A stretch of DNA of 64,000 bases from Nocardia ignorata NBRC 108230 (GTDB lineage: Bacteria; Actinomycetota; Actinomycetes; Mycobacteriales; Mycobacteriaceae): positions 1-64,000 of the forward strand of contig NZ_BDBI01000018.1 of assembly GCF_001612905.1 (NCBI RefSeq), read 5' to 3'. The translations under genes and the position numbers were made by a program. Numbering within the stretch: position 1 is the first letter of the stretch; the number at the start of each line of letters is the position of its first letter. Shown one piece after another: positions 17,108 to 26,153 of the stretch. The notes under the pieces were generated by a model. That model had not been told where the DNA came from, did not search any database, and saw only the letters and a list, made by a program, of their open reading frames with translations.

Positions 17108-17470
17108 ATGACCGCGGCACTCGTGTTCGCGGGTGGAATGCTCGGCGCCCCCGCGCGTTACCTCGTCGATCGGGCGGTCTCGGCGCGGTTCCCGGCCGGG
17201 CTGCCGTGGGGGACGTTGACGGTTAACATTGTCGGTTCGGCGTTGCTCGGGGGCCTGATCGGCGCGAGCGCGGGCAGTACTCTGCTCGCGTTCGCGGGAA
17301 TCGGTTTCTGTGGTGCGCTGACCACGTTCAGCACATTCGGTTACGAGACCATACGTCTGGTGACCGAGGGCGCCTACGTGTATGCCCTGGGCAACGTCGC
17401 GATCAGTGTCGCGGCGAGCTTGGCCTCGGTGTATGCCGCCGCGTCCCTGACCAACTGGTTGTGCGCATGA
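17108..17470 (+). CDS. crcB: Fluoride channel subunit CrcB2 (FluC)
   Basis: A 120-residue second CrcB with LGAPARYLVDRAV, TLTVNIVGSALLGG and GALTTFSTFGYETIRL. It is shorter than CrcB1 at both ends and probably forms the antiparallel partner. GGGAGGCGGGCG precedes ATG 17108; the in-frame GTG 17081 would add nine polar residues and is less likely. The stop is 47 bp before pgm, so crcB1, crcB2, pgm and the MFS gene may share a transcript. Confidence 0.92.
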   Translation: MTAALVFAGGMLGAPARYLVDRAVSARFPAGLPWGTLTVNIVGSALLGGLIGASAGSTLLAFAGIGFCGALTTFSTFGYETIRLVTEGAYVYALGNVAISVAASLASVYAAASLTNWLCA

Positions 17471-17517
17471 TCCTCATGACCAGCCGCGCCCAGCCGACAC
17501 GGAAGGGAACACCCACC

Positions 17518-19155
17518 ATGGCCCACGATCGCGCCGGACGGCCCGCCCGCCCGACCGACCTGGTGGATATCGCTCACCTGGTCACCGCGTACTACAGCCG
17601 CGTGCCCGATCCGGCCGAACCGAGCCAGCAGGTGGTCTTCGGCACCTCGGGTCATCGCGGTTCCAGCGAGGACAGCGCGTTCAACGAGGCGCACATCATG
17701 GCCATCACCCAGGCGATCGTCGAGTACCGCGCCACCCGCGACATCACCGGTCCGGTGTACCTGGCGCGCGACACCCACGCCCTGTCCGAACCGGCCTGGA
17801 CCACCGCCCTCGAGGTCCTCGCGGGCAACGACGTCACCGCCGTGATCGACGCGCGCGGCCGCTACACCCCGACGCCCGCACTGAGTCATGCTGTGCTGCG
17901 CCATAATCAGGGCGGAACCAAGCACCAGGCCGACGGCATCGTGGTGACCCCCTCGCACAATCCGCCGCGCGACGGCGGCTTCAAATACAACCCGCCGCAC
18001 GGCGGTCCCGCCGACACCAAGGCCACCGACGCCATCGCCGCGCGCGCCAACGAACTGCTGCGCGGCGGCCTGGCCGAGGTGAAGCGGGTGTCGCTGGAAC
18101 AGGCGATGAAGACCCATGTGCAGCGCTACGACTACCTCGACCACTACGTCGCCGACCTGCCGAACGCGCTGAACTTGGACGCGATTCGCGGCGCGGGCAT
18201 CCGCATGGGCGCCGACCCGATGGGTGGGGCGAGCGTGGACTACTGGGAGGAGATCGGGCAGCGCTTCGATCTCGAACTCGAGGTGGTCAACCCGTTCGTC
18301 GACCCCACCTGGCGTTTCATGACCCTCGACAGCGACGGCAAGATCAGGATGGATCCGTCCTCGCGCCACGCCATGGCCGGACTGGTCGGCATCAAGGACG
18401 ACTACGACATCTCCACCGGCAACGACGCCGACGCCGACCGCCACGGCATCGTCACCCCCGACGGCGGCCTGATGAACCCCAACCACTTCCTCGCGGTCGC
18501 GATCGAATACCTCATCGCCAACCGGATGTGGTGGGACGCGCTCACCAAGGTCGGCAAGACGGTTGTCACGTCCTCGATGGTGGACCGGGTGGTCGGCGTG
18601 CTCGGGCGCGATGTGTACGAGGTGCCGGTCGGGTTCAAGTGGTTCGTGCCCGGATTGTTCAGTGGCAGTTTGGCTTTCGGTGGTGAGGAGAGCGCGGGCG
18701 CGTCGTTCCTGCGGATGGACGGCACCGTGTGGACCACCGACAAGGACGGTATTCTGCTGGCGCTGCTGGCCGCCGAGATCGCGGCCGTCACCGGTCAGAC
18801 CCCCTCGGCTCGCTACGGCGAGCTCGAACGTCAGCACGGTAGCCCCGCCTACGCGCGCATCGACGCCGTCGCCACCAGCGAGCAGAAGGCCAAGCTCGCG
18901 CGGCTCAGCGCCGACGCCATCACCGGCACCGAGATCGCCGGCGAGGAGGTCACCGGCATCCTCACCACCGCGCGCGGTAACGGCGCTCCCCTCGGCGGGC
19001 TCAAGGTGACCACCGAGAACGCCTGGTTCGCCGCCCGCCCGTCGGGCACCGAGGACAAGTACAAGATCTACGCCGAATCCTTTCTCGGTTCCGAGCATCT
19101 GACCCAGGTGCAGGCCGCCGCCGAGGAGATGGTGAATCAGGCGCTGATCGAGTGA
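17518..19155 (+). CDS. pgm: Phosphoglucomutase (alpha-D-glucose-phosphate specific)
   Basis: A 545-residue enzyme interconverting glucose-1-phosphate and glucose-6-phosphate through a phosphoserine. The active serine loop is TPSHNPPRDGG (Ser about 146) and the Mg2+ loop is GNDADADRHG (about 301-309). The sugar-binding region includes GGEESAGASFLR, and the phosphate-binding C-terminal domain has RPSGTEDKYKIYAES. Length fits the bacterial Pgm of the phosphohexomutase superfamily, which feeds trehalose, glycogen and UDP-glucose synthesis. GGAAGGGAAC lies about 9 nt before ATG 17518; an in-frame ATG at 17467 is less well placed. Its stop overlaps the MFS start (GTGA). Confidence 0.95.
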   Translation: MAHDRAGRPARPTDLVDIAHLVTAYYSRVPDPAEPSQQVVFGTSGHRGSSEDSAFNEAHIMAITQAIVEYRATRDITGPVYLARDTHALSEPAWTTALEVLAGNDVTAVIDARGRYTPTPALSHAVLRHNQGGTKHQADGIVVTPSHNPPRDGGFKYNPPHGGPADTKATDAIAARANELLRGGLAEVKRVSLEQAMKTHVQRYDYLDHYVADLPNALNLDAIRGAGIRMGADPMGGASVDYWEEIGQRFDLELEVVNPFVDPTWRFMTLDSDGKIRMDPSSRHAMAGLVGIKDDYDISTGNDADADRHGIVTPDGGLMNPNHFLAVAIEYLIANRMWWDALTKVGKTVVTSSMVDRVVGVLGRDVYEVPVGFKWFVPGLFSGSLAFGGEESAGASFLRMDGTVWTTDKDGILLALLAAEIAAVTGQTPSARYGELERQHGSPAYARIDAVATSEQKAKLARLSADAITGTEIAGEEVTGILTTARGNGAPLGGLKVTTENAWFAARPSGTEDKYKIYAESFLGSEHLTQVQAAAEEMVNQALIE

Positions 19156-20477
19156 GTACCGCGACAAAGGTTCGACTACCCGCCGAAATCTGGGTGCTGA
19201 TCGCGGCGGCGTTCGTCATCGCGCTCGGCTTCGGGCTGGTGGCGCCGGTGCTGCCGCAGTACGCCCGCGAGTTCGGGGTCGGTATCGCGGCCGCGTCGGC
19301 GATCGTGAGCGCCTTCGCGTTGATGCGCTTGCTGTTCGCCCCCGCCAGCGGGCGCCTGGTGCAGAAGCTCGGCGAGCGACGGGTGTATCTGGCGGGCATC
19401 CTCATCGTCGCGGTGTCGACCGGTGCGTGCGCGTTGGCGCAGACGTATTGGCAACTGCTGGTGTTGCGGTCGCTCGGCGGAATCGGGTCGACGATGTTCA
19501 CGGTGTCGTCGATGGCGTTGATCATCAGGGTGTCGCCGCCTGCCGCGCGTGGCCGGGTGTCCGGTGTGTATTCGACGAGTTTCCTGATCGGTTCGCTGGT
19601 CGGTCCGCTGGTCGGTGGTGCGCTGGCCGGGCTCGGCTTGCGGGCCCCGTTCGTCATCTACGCGCTCGCCCTGCTCGTCGTGTGCGTGATCGTGTTCGCC
19701 GGTTTGCGCGAATCACCGGTCCTGAAGGACGACAGCGCGACGACCACACCGGAACTGACCTTCCGGCAGGGCTGGTCGGAGCCCGCGTATCGCGCGGTGC
19801 TGCTGTCGAGTTTCGCCGGCGGTGTCGCGGTGTTCGGTGTGCGGATGGCGTTCGTCCCGCTGCTGGTGGTGGAGACCCTGCGGCAGGAACCCGGCATGGC
19901 CGGTGTCGCGCTCACCGTGTTCGCGGCGGGCAACGGTGCGGTGCTGTTCGCCTCGGGTCGATTATCCGACCGGCTCGGCCGCAAACCGTTCCTGATCCTC
20001 GGCTCGGCGATCTGCGCGGTCGGTACCGGCGCGCTCGGTTTCGCGCCGTCGCTGCCGTGGTTTTTGCTCGCCTCGTTCGTCGCGGGCATCGGTTCCGGCA
20101 TGTTCAGCCCGGTGCAGCAGGCGGCGCTCGCCGATGTGCTCGGCAGCCGGGCGCGCGGCGGGCCGGTCCTCGCGGCCTTCCAGATGGCGGCCGACCTGGG
20201 CGCGGTCCTCGGCCCGATCGTCATCGGTGAGGTGGCCGACCGCACGTCGTTCGGGGTCGGTATGGCGGTGACCGGGGCCGTGCTCGCGGTGTCGGCGACG
20301 GTGTGGGTGTTCACTCCCGAGCCGTCGCGGATCGTGCATCCCGAGGACCCGCAGCACCCCGACCACGCCGGCGACGGCCTCGACCCGCAATGCACCTGTG
20401 ACGGCCCCGACGGGTCACCCGTCGTGCGTGACGGCATGGTTCCCGCGAACCGTCGCCCGGTCGACACGGAGAAATAG
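19152..20477 (+). CDS. MFS transporter, DHA1-like, 12 TM
   Basis: A 441-residue transporter with twelve predicted helices. Helix 1 reads AAAFVIALGFGLVAPVLPQY, and motif A-like loops include GRLVQKLGERRVYL and GRLSDRLGRKPFLI. The last 45 residues are a soluble acidic/His tail (DPQHPDHAGDGLDPQCTC...), unusual for the family and possibly metal-binding. It starts at GTG 19152, sharing 4 bp with the pgm stop, so translation is likely coupled. The substrate is unknown. A hairpin follows the stop. Confidence 0.85.
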   Translation: MSTATKVRLPAEIWVLIAAAFVIALGFGLVAPVLPQYAREFGVGIAAASAIVSAFALMRLLFAPASGRLVQKLGERRVYLAGILIVAVSTGACALAQTYWQLLVLRSLGGIGSTMFTVSSMALIIRVSPPAARGRVSGVYSTSFLIGSLVGPLVGGALAGLGLRAPFVIYALALLVVCVIVFAGLRESPVLKDDSATTTPELTFRQGWSEPAYRAVLLSSFAGGVAVFGVRMAFVPLLVVETLRQEPGMAGVALTVFAAGNGAVLFASGRLSDRLGRKPFLILGSAICAVGTGALGFAPSLPWFLLASFVAGIGSGMFSPVQQAALADVLGSRARGGPVLAAFQMAADLGAVLGPIVIGEVADRTSFGVGMAVTGAVLAVSATVWVFTPEPSRIVHPEDPQHPDHAGDGLDPQCTCDGPDGSPVVRDGMVPANRRPVDTEK

Positions 20478-20488
20478 CTGGTAGAGCT

Positions 20489-20521
20489 GATATCGGCGTG
20501 CCCGGGCGGCGCGCCGATATC
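20489..20521. terminator. Hairpin between MFS and dsbA-like genes
   Basis: GATATCGGCG (20489-20498) pairs with CGCCGATATC (20512-20521). It lies 11 bp after the MFS stop and has no T run. It may terminate the crcB-pgm-MFS transcript; an operator role ahead of the dsbA-like gene is also possible. Confidence 0.5.
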
Positions 20522-20542
20522 GGCTCGAGGCAGAGTGGACGG

Positions 20543-21280
20543 GTGAGCACAGCCGGTTCTTCGCACAAACCACGTCCCGTGTCGAGCAACACCACCTACG
20601 CGCTGGGCGCGGTGGCCCTCGTCGTGATCGGGCTGATCGTGTTCGCCGTCTACAAGTGGAGCGCCGAACCACCATCCGTCCGCAACGACGGTTACGGCGC
20701 TGTGCGCGAGGCGGCGGTGCAGGTCACCACCACGCCCGAAGGGGTGATCCGGCTCGGCCGCCCCGACGCCGCGAAAACCATCGACATCTTCGAAGACCCG
20801 CTGTGCCCCGCCTGCGGGGTGATGGAGACCAGCTACGGCCAGGAACTCGCCCAGAAGATCGACGAGGGCAAGCTCGCCGTGAACTACCACCTCGTCGCGT
20901 TCCTCGACGACCAGTCCAAGAGCAAGGACTACTCGACCCGCGCCATCGCGGCCAATCTCTGTGTCGCCCAAACAGGTTCGGGCCCCACCTACGGCAAGTT
21001 CCACAAGGCCCTGTTCGTGGACCGCCAGCCCGAAGAGGGCGCCGAGGACCTGAGCAACCCCGCCCTGGCCGCCCTCGCCACCGAATCGGGCGCCCCCGAA
21101 TCCGTCGCCGCCTGCATCACCCACGCCACCCAGCGCGACGCCGCCGCGGCCGCCGCGAAATCGGCCCTCGCCGACCTCGACGCCCGCACCGGCAACAAAT
21201 CCGCCACCCCCACCATCTACGACGGGACAACCACCGTCGACTGGCGCGACGAAAACTGGGTCACCACCCTCGCCCCCTGA
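20543..21280 (+). CDS. DsbA-like membrane-anchored thiol-disulfide oxidoreductase
   Basis: A 245-residue protein. A polar N terminus leads to one transmembrane helix (YALGAVALVVIGLIVFAVY, about 19-37), then an extracytoplasmic thioredoxin fold of the DsbA type. The active site is FEDPLCPACGVMETSY with CPAC at residues 88-91. The cis-proline loop is TPTIYDGTT near residue 225. It probably oxidises or shuffles disulfides of exported proteins, like Rv2969c-type proteins of mycobacteria. GTG 20543 is chosen as the start because the upstream in-frame start at 20498 lies within the hairpin. Confidence 0.83.
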   Translation: MSTAGSSHKPRPVSSNTTYALGAVALVVIGLIVFAVYKWSAEPPSVRNDGYGAVREAAVQVTTTPEGVIRLGRPDAAKTIDIFEDPLCPACGVMETSYGQELAQKIDEGKLAVNYHLVAFLDDQSKSKDYSTRAIAANLCVAQTGSGPTYGKFHKALFVDRQPEEGAEDLSNPALAALATESGAPESVAACITHATQRDAAAAAAKSALADLDARTGNKSATPTIYDGTTTVDWRDENWVTTLAP

Positions 21281-21369
21281 CCCACGTGAGGTTGCGCACA
21301 TCCTAGACCCCCTCCGCGCCGCCCGCCCACCTCCCTGAATCGCCCCGTTTTCGCCATCTACCAGCCGAT

Positions 21370-21399
21370 TTGTTCTCCCGGAGAACCATGGTGTAACTT
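21370..21399 (+). promoter_or_regulatory. Promoter of tRNA-Ala
   Basis: TTGTTC (21370-21375) and TAACTT (21394-21399) are spaced by 18 bp, a good sigma-70-type promoter. The -10 lies 40 bp ahead of the tRNA gene. Confidence 0.6.
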
Positions 21400-21439
21400 C
21401 ATTCAGGCAGCAGCGAGAGCAGCTGAAACAACAGAACAC

Positions 21440-21515
21440 GGGGCTATGGCGCAGCTGGTAGCGCACCACACTGGCAGTGTGGGGGTCAGGGGTTCGAGTC
21501 CCCTTAGCTCCACCA
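21440..21515 (+). tRNA. tRNA-Ala (anticodon GGC)
   Basis: The 76 nt fold fully: acceptor GGGGCTA/TAGCTCC with the alanine identity pair G3-U70, D arm GCGC/GCGC, anticodon stem CCACA/TGTGG with loop CTGGCAG, T arm AGGGG/CCCCT with TTCGAGT, discriminator A and encoded CCA. The anticodon GGC reads GCC/GCU alanine codons. It is the integration site of the island: bases 21479-21504 recur exactly at 31705-31730. Confidence 0.97.
21479..21504. repeat. Attachment-site core in tRNA-Ala (left)
   Basis: These 26 bp run from the 3' side of the anticodon stem through the T arm. They recur without mismatch at 31705-31730, and identity stops on both sides. The pattern is that of an att core left by a tyrosine integrase at a tRNA 3' end. 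Confidence 0.8.
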
Positions 21516-21560
21516 AATAACAGGTCAGGCCCGGTCGTAGACCGGGCCTGACCTGTTATT
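21516..21560. terminator. Terminator hairpin of tRNA-Ala
   Basis: A perfect 21-bp stem, 21516-21536 with 21540-21560, over a 3-nt loop. It begins AATAACAGGTCAGGCC and ends GGCCTGACCTGTTATT directly after the encoded CCA. A near-copy of this hairpin is at 27774-27809. Confidence 0.9.
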
Positions 21561-21949
21561 CCGTGCTAGCCCACCGAACCCCCCCGTTTTGGCCGTGTGT
21601 TTGATGGACGCGGCCTGCGGACCGCTCCGGCTGCAGTTTCGATCACTACGGTTGTCGCAGGTTCGATTCCTCGGCAGGATACACAAACATGGGTAACTAG
21701 AAAACGTTTGGTCATCGGGGATTCTTATTCGATCTGACGATGCCGGTGCGCCGGTTCCTATTCCCCGCCTTCTGCTGGCGGTGACACGTGGCTGCGGCTT
21801 GAGAATCTGCTCAATCTGCCTCCTGTCAGTGGTGGTTGGCGTGGAGACACCGGCCCGGTGCCCACGGGGCCGGATGCCGAGCCGGACGCACCAGTGCGTC
21901 TGCGGCGTCGGCCTGCCACCGAGTCCGGCGGGGATTCCGTCGGTGCACA
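21561..21949. other. Gene-free left end of the island
   Basis: No convincing coding frame is seen. The first 30 bp, including CCCCCGTTTTGG (21581-21592), are shared with 27832-27843. Around 21655-21680 a GCAGGTTCGATTCC stretch resembles a tRNA T arm, but its 3' strand does not pair properly. The open frames here have no recognisable similarity and poor codon bias. Confidence 0.5.
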
Positions 21950-23146
21950 GTGACCACACGGTCCTCGACCACCGATCGAACGATCGAGGCGGCCACCTTC
22001 TTCGACGGCGGTCGCCTGACATTGGCGCGACAGCTGGCTGGCCTGCGTAAGACAGCCTTGGCGACGATGGTCGACAAGAGCCCGACTGCGGTCGCCAGCT
22101 GGGAGTCCGGTGCCAAACGTCCATCCGCTGCCGCGGTCGCTCAGTAGCCACTCGGGCTTGGGGTAGATCGGAGCTTCTTCGTTGTCCGCCCTGACGATGT
22201 CGCTTCGCTCAGCTGCACTCCGCACTTCCGGTCGTTGCGGTCGACCAGTCAACCCGCATGCGATCAAGCCTTCGCCTACGGGGCAACTAGCAGTCGACAT
22301 CTCCAGCTGCCTCGAACGGCACGTCGAGTTTCCCGAAACCGACCTGCCGAGCTTTCCTATCGGTGTCGAGCACGATGACGACGACGGTCCGGAGCGAGCG
22401 GCGCGGCTACTCCGCCAACTATCGAATTTCGGAGACGGCCCAGCCGGCCACCTCATCCGCACCCTCGAGAATCATGGTGTGCTGGTCGTGTTCAGCCCCG
22501 ACCAGGCAGCAGATGTCGACGCATACTCCTTTCGGACAGCCGACTGCGCCCCGTCGTGGCCTTGAATCCGATCAAGCGCGACTTCTACCGGCAACGGTTC
22601 GACGTCGCACACGAACTTGGCCACCTGCTGATGCACAGCGACGCCGAACCGGGCGGCAGGATCGTAGAAAATCAGGCCAACCGCTTCGCGTCCGAACTCC
22701 TGATGCCAGCGGACCTGATCCGAGGATCGTTGCCGACGAGCATGGGCGGCAGCGCCTGGAGAGACTTGCACCAGCTCAAGGAGTACTGGGGTGTCAGCAT
22801 CCAAGCGATGCTCTACCGGGCTCGGTCGCTCGGTGTGCTGAGCGACATGTCCTACCGCAACGCGATGGCCACGATTTCGGCGCGCGGCTGGCGACGCGTC
22901 GAACCGGCATCGATCAAGGTGATGGAACAACCGTCGCTTCTTCCACGTGCCGTCGAGCTTCTCGGCAGTGAAGGTATCAGCGAGAAGACGTTGATCGAGC
23001 AGTCTCTGGTTCCTGCCGAACTTTTCCGAACGATTACGGCTAGAAGCCCACTGCCGACTATGCCGGGTGCGCCGATCCCACCGAACGGCAGTGGGGCTGC
23101 GGGCAAAGTCGTCTCGCTGTTCGATGTATCTCTGACCAGCGGTTGA
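21950..23146 (+). pseudogene. Broken XRE regulator with ImmA/IrrE metalloprotease domain
   Basis: Three frames together rebuild one protein of about 398 residues. An N-terminal XRE helix-turn-helix (LTLARQLAGLRKTALATMVD, WESGAKRPS) starts at GTG 21950 and ends at an in-frame TAG at 22145. The same frame continues with PLGLGVDRSFFVV and FRSLRSTSQ. Near 22283 the reading moves to another frame (GQLAVDISSCLERHVEFPET, GDGPAGHLIRTLENHGV). Near 22550 it returns for YRQRFDVAHELGHLLMHSD with the HExxH zinc motif, and continues to 23146. One nonsense codon and two frameshifts mean it is dead as a whole. Intact relatives relieve repression of mobile elements by cleaving a repressor, or act as HTH-protease regulators. 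The 3' part (22556-23146) could still be translated alone. Confidence 0.85.
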
Positions 23147-23299
23147 TGCGCTGGAGCACGATCGGCGCGTTCACTGACCGGTGTCCTGGGCGCATGTGAC
23201 GAGCGTGCTTCCACCGCAGGCGGTGAACCTGTGGTCCGCCTGATCTGGATGAGGCGCTCCGGGCGCCGTTACCTGGGCGGTCTCGTCATCGGCGACGGA

Positions 23300-23935
23300 C
23301 TGGGGCGCTGCGCTTCTACTCCGATGCCGTACACACCGCCAAAGAGGCAGGCGACGGCATTTCCGCAGCTCACGCCCTGATAAACGCTAGCATTATCGAC
23401 CTGGATACGGCTGGATTGGTCGAGGGTGCCAGCCCGTCTCGGCACTCACGGCCGCAGAAGGCTGCGCACCTGGCGCAGGCTGCCCAGAGCGCGGCGCTCA
23501 AGCAGGGCGGCCCGAAGGAGCGGGCGCTGGCTGCGCTCCGGGAGGCGCAGGCACAGGGCGTGGTCGATAAGGCGGCGATGGGCAGGCGATCAGCAAGGCG
23601 CACCGGGCGTACGAGTCCGGTCGTGGCTTCGACCCGGATTGGGTGTGGCTGTCTGAAACCGAGATGAACGGCCTGATCAATCTCGTACATGTTCGCCGGG
23701 AACTACAAGCAGGCGGGGCAGCACCTCCAAGCCGCCCTTGACGCTGCGGCGTCGTGGCCGCGCGAACAGGTATTCGTGGCAGCTCTACCTCGCCCATACC
23801 TACATAGCCGACGGCGAACCGGCTCAGGCGTGTGCGCTGCTGAACGACAACGCTGCGGGTATCCATAGCGTGTCCTCCACCCGGCTCCAGCGGAAGCTGG
23901 ATGCGATCACAACGGCCGTTCGTCCACATTCGGCG
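23300..23935 (+). pseudogene. Remnant of a TPR-type transcriptional regulator
   Basis: Successive frames carry ordered pieces of the C-terminal TPR half of a large XRE-type regulator common in Nocardia and Streptomyces. First comes LRFYSDAVHTAKEAGDG and HALINASIIDLDTAGLVEG, ending after VVDKAAMGR. A shift gives AISKAHRAYESGRGFDPDWVW and LSETEMNGLINLV. Another gives MFAGNYKQAGQHLQAALDAA. A last one gives LYLAHTYIADGEPAQACALL and SVSSTRLQRKLDAI. At least three frameshifts and the missing N-terminal HTH make it non-functional. The boundaries are approximate. Confidence 0.7.
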
Positions 23936-24171
23936 GTGCCGGAGGTAGGGGAGTTTTGCAGCGGTTGGCCTAGCCTAGGATCAGCCTGTGGGTCGACGCA
24001 GAGTGGAAGCTCTCAAATGTCGAGCGGGCAGTTGGCGGCGACTATACATAGTCTGCTAGTCGCGCTACATCCTGCGGGTATTCTCCGCAGGGCAATTGTC
24101 TGTTATTTTATTAGGTAGTTAGCCCTGACCGGGCGAATCAATTAATTAACGTAAACAGGGGAGTTGGTGCT

Positions 24172-25482
24172 ATGCGGCAGTGTGAAGAGTCGGGCTCGTC
24201 GGGAGGTTTCAAATCTATAGCTATTAGGAATTGGCGCCAGTTTGGACGCGTGGATATCGACTTTCATCCGCGCCTGACTGTTCTGACAGGCGCCAATGCG
24301 ACTGGCAAGAGTACAATACTGGGAATCTTGGGAAGGCATTTCAACTGGTCGCGGGCATATTCGTCTTCTCCGATTCGGCGCGATGGACAAGGAGGCGTTG
24401 AATGGCAGACATTTTGGGTGGAAGAGTCGGAGGAAGAATCCGTTCGTCGGGATGAAAACCAAAGTATGGTCGAAATCGGTACATTGACTTACGGGACGGG
24501 TGCGCCCACTCCCATTAGTGTTCCGTCGCGACCCGCGGCTGACTCGCAAAGAGGCAATTATGATCTGCACATGCCGCATGCGCAGGATGTAAAGGGCGCG
24601 TTTCTCACCTCGCATCGAACAATGACCAGTAGTTACACCTTAGTAGACACAATACCTACTCTTTTTGGTGATGCCAACCAAATATTCGAACAATTTACGA
24701 ATGAACTGCGTGTCCGATGGCAGGGAAGCTGGACAGGGAGGAGTCCTCAGCGTGCACTGAAAGAGTCGCTAATGGCTGCAGCGACTTTCGGAGGTCGGGG
24801 TAATGAATCGGTGGATTTTAACCCCGAGGCTGCTGCGGTCTGGACGGGATTCCAGGAGATTCTGAGAAATGTCATGCCGCCTTCTGCTGGATACTCAGGT
24901 ATGCGGGTCCGCATACCTGACGTGATTGTCCAAATGCGTTCGGGCGATTTTATTCTGGATGACCTATCGGGAGGTCTCTCGGCCATTATCGAGATATCTT
25001 GGCAGATTTTCCTGAAATCTCGGACGGAATCGGCCTTTACTGTACTTCTTGACGAGCCGGAGAATCACCTCCATCCGAGCTTGCAGAGAGAGATTCTTCC
25101 CAGTTTACTTCGAGCCTTCCCGTCTGTACAGTTCATTGTCGCTACGCATAGTCCATTTGTGGTAACTGCTACTCCTGACTCGGCAGTGTATGCATTCGAT
25201 TACAATGAATCAGGCCATGTAGAGTCGAGGCAGCTGGACTATGCGAATAAGGCAGCGAGCGCTGATGCTATTCTACGGCGGGTACTTGGTGTTGAGAGCA
25301 CTATGCCACGGTGGGCAGAGGAAGCATTTGACGAAATCGTGAGTCGATATGCGAGTGCACCACTTGACGCCTCGCGGCTGCGGGCGCTTCGGGAAGAGCT
25401 GAAGGAACGAGGCCTGGACACAGAGTTCCCGGATGCTGTAATTGAATTGACTGACCGTCCTGATGCGGAGCCGCTGAGGTGA
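24172..25482 (+). CDS. AAA/ABC-type ATPase, PtuA-like (Septu-like defence)
   Basis: A 436-residue cytosolic ATPase of the SMC/OLD-like ABC class. Walker A is GANATGKST (40-48), the ABC signature is LSGG (about 265), Walker B is VLLDEPENHLHP (about 290-300), and the switch is ATHS (about 323). The regular set suggests real ATPase and dimerisation. AGGGGAG lies about 8 nt before the ATG. Its stop overlaps the HNH nuclease start (GTGA), so the two are coupled. An ATPase paired with an HNH nuclease is the arrangement of Septu (PtuA-PtuB) anti-phage systems. The gene is much richer in AT than the chromosome, a sign of transfer. Confidence 0.8.
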   Translation: MRQCEESGSSGGFKSIAIRNWRQFGRVDIDFHPRLTVLTGANATGKSTILGILGRHFNWSRAYSSSPIRRDGQGGVEWQTFWVEESEEESVRRDENQSMVEIGTLTYGTGAPTPISVPSRPAADSQRGNYDLHMPHAQDVKGAFLTSHRTMTSSYTLVDTIPTLFGDANQIFEQFTNELRVRWQGSWTGRSPQRALKESLMAAATFGGRGNESVDFNPEAAAVWTGFQEILRNVMPPSAGYSGMRVRIPDVIVQMRSGDFILDDLSGGLSAIIEISWQIFLKSRTESAFTVLLDEPENHLHPSLQREILPSLLRAFPSVQFIVATHSPFVVTATPDSAVYAFDYNESGHVESRQLDYANKAASADAILRRVLGVESTMPRWAEEAFDEIVSRYASAPLDASRLRALREELKERGLDTEFPDAVIELTDRPDAEPLR

Positions 25483-26153
25483 GGCGGCTGGTAAAGGGTG
25501 AGATGCCGTCTGTATTGCAGGAGAATGAGGAAGATTGGACGGCTGCGTACGTCGCCGCAGTCACGGCCAAAAGCAAAAATAAGCCAGAAAAATGGCGTGA
25601 TCCGCAGATCAAAGACGCACTGAGCGAGGAAACGGCCGGAAAGTGCGCCTACTGCGAGTCAACCATCGCCGACGTGTCATATCCTCATGTGGAACATATG
25701 GTTCCGAAGTCGATTAGGCCTGATTTGGCCCATCGGTGGAGTAATATGACTTGGGCATGCCAGGTATGTAATACAGAAAAAGGGGACTTCTACGATGCTG
25801 TCCAAGGCATCTTGAGTCCGTACGATGACGATATGGCCGAGCATCTGCATTTTGCCGGTGGTATCCTCAGTTTTCAACTCGGCGCGGTGCGTGGCGAGAT
25901 AACGGTCAGGGTTCTGAAACTAAATCGCATCGACTTGGTTCGCGAAAGGTGTGACAGGCTTACAAAAGTCCGGGATATGTTGGAGCGCTGGAATGTAGCT
26001 ATTGGGGTCCAGCGAGAAGTCTTGGCCGATGCGATTCGAATTGATGCCGCTGAAGGAGAGTTCACCTCGTCAGTCGATGCATATCTGCGTAGCTTTGGCT
26101 TCCCAGTAGAGGCTGGGCAGGGTATGAAGGAGGGAGTTTCGGGCGTTGGATAA
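25479..26153 (+). CDS. HNH endonuclease, PtuB-like (TIGR02646-like)
   Basis: A 224-residue nuclease. The HNH/treble-clef core has two zinc cysteine pairs, CAYC (about 56) and CQVC (about 94), flanking HVEHMVPKS (about 70) and the asparagine of WSNMTWACQVCN. The N-terminal part, KWRDPQIKDALSEETAGKCAYC, matches the pattern of the TIGR02646/PtuB group as I know it. The C-terminal 110 residues are helical and unassigned (LSPYDDDMAEHLHFAGG begins them). It starts at GTG 25479, inside the ATPase stop. In Septu the nuclease cuts phage nucleic acid under ATPase control; here that is inferred. AT-rich like its partner. Confidence 0.8.
   Translation: MRRLVKGEMPSVLQENEEDWTAAYVAAVTAKSKNKPEKWRDPQIKDALSEETAGKCAYCESTIADVSYPHVEHMVPKSIRPDLAHRWSNMTWACQVCNTEKGDFYDAVQGILSPYDDDMAEHLHFAGGILSFQLGAVRGEITVRVLKLNRIDLVRERCDRLTKVRDMLERWNVAIGVQREVLADAIRIDAAEGEFTSSVDAYLRSFGFPVEAGQGMKEGVSGVG

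Noticed and set aside
21525..22462. Minus-strand open frames over the left island end
   Set aside because: They have no ribosome site, no recognisable domain, and lie across the XRE-ImmA pseudogene.
24172..26153. Retron-associated PtuAB (Ec78 type)
   Set aside because: No reverse transcriptase motif (YxDD) or msr/msd-like RNA is seen between 23147 and 27331; only the ATPase-HNH pair is present.
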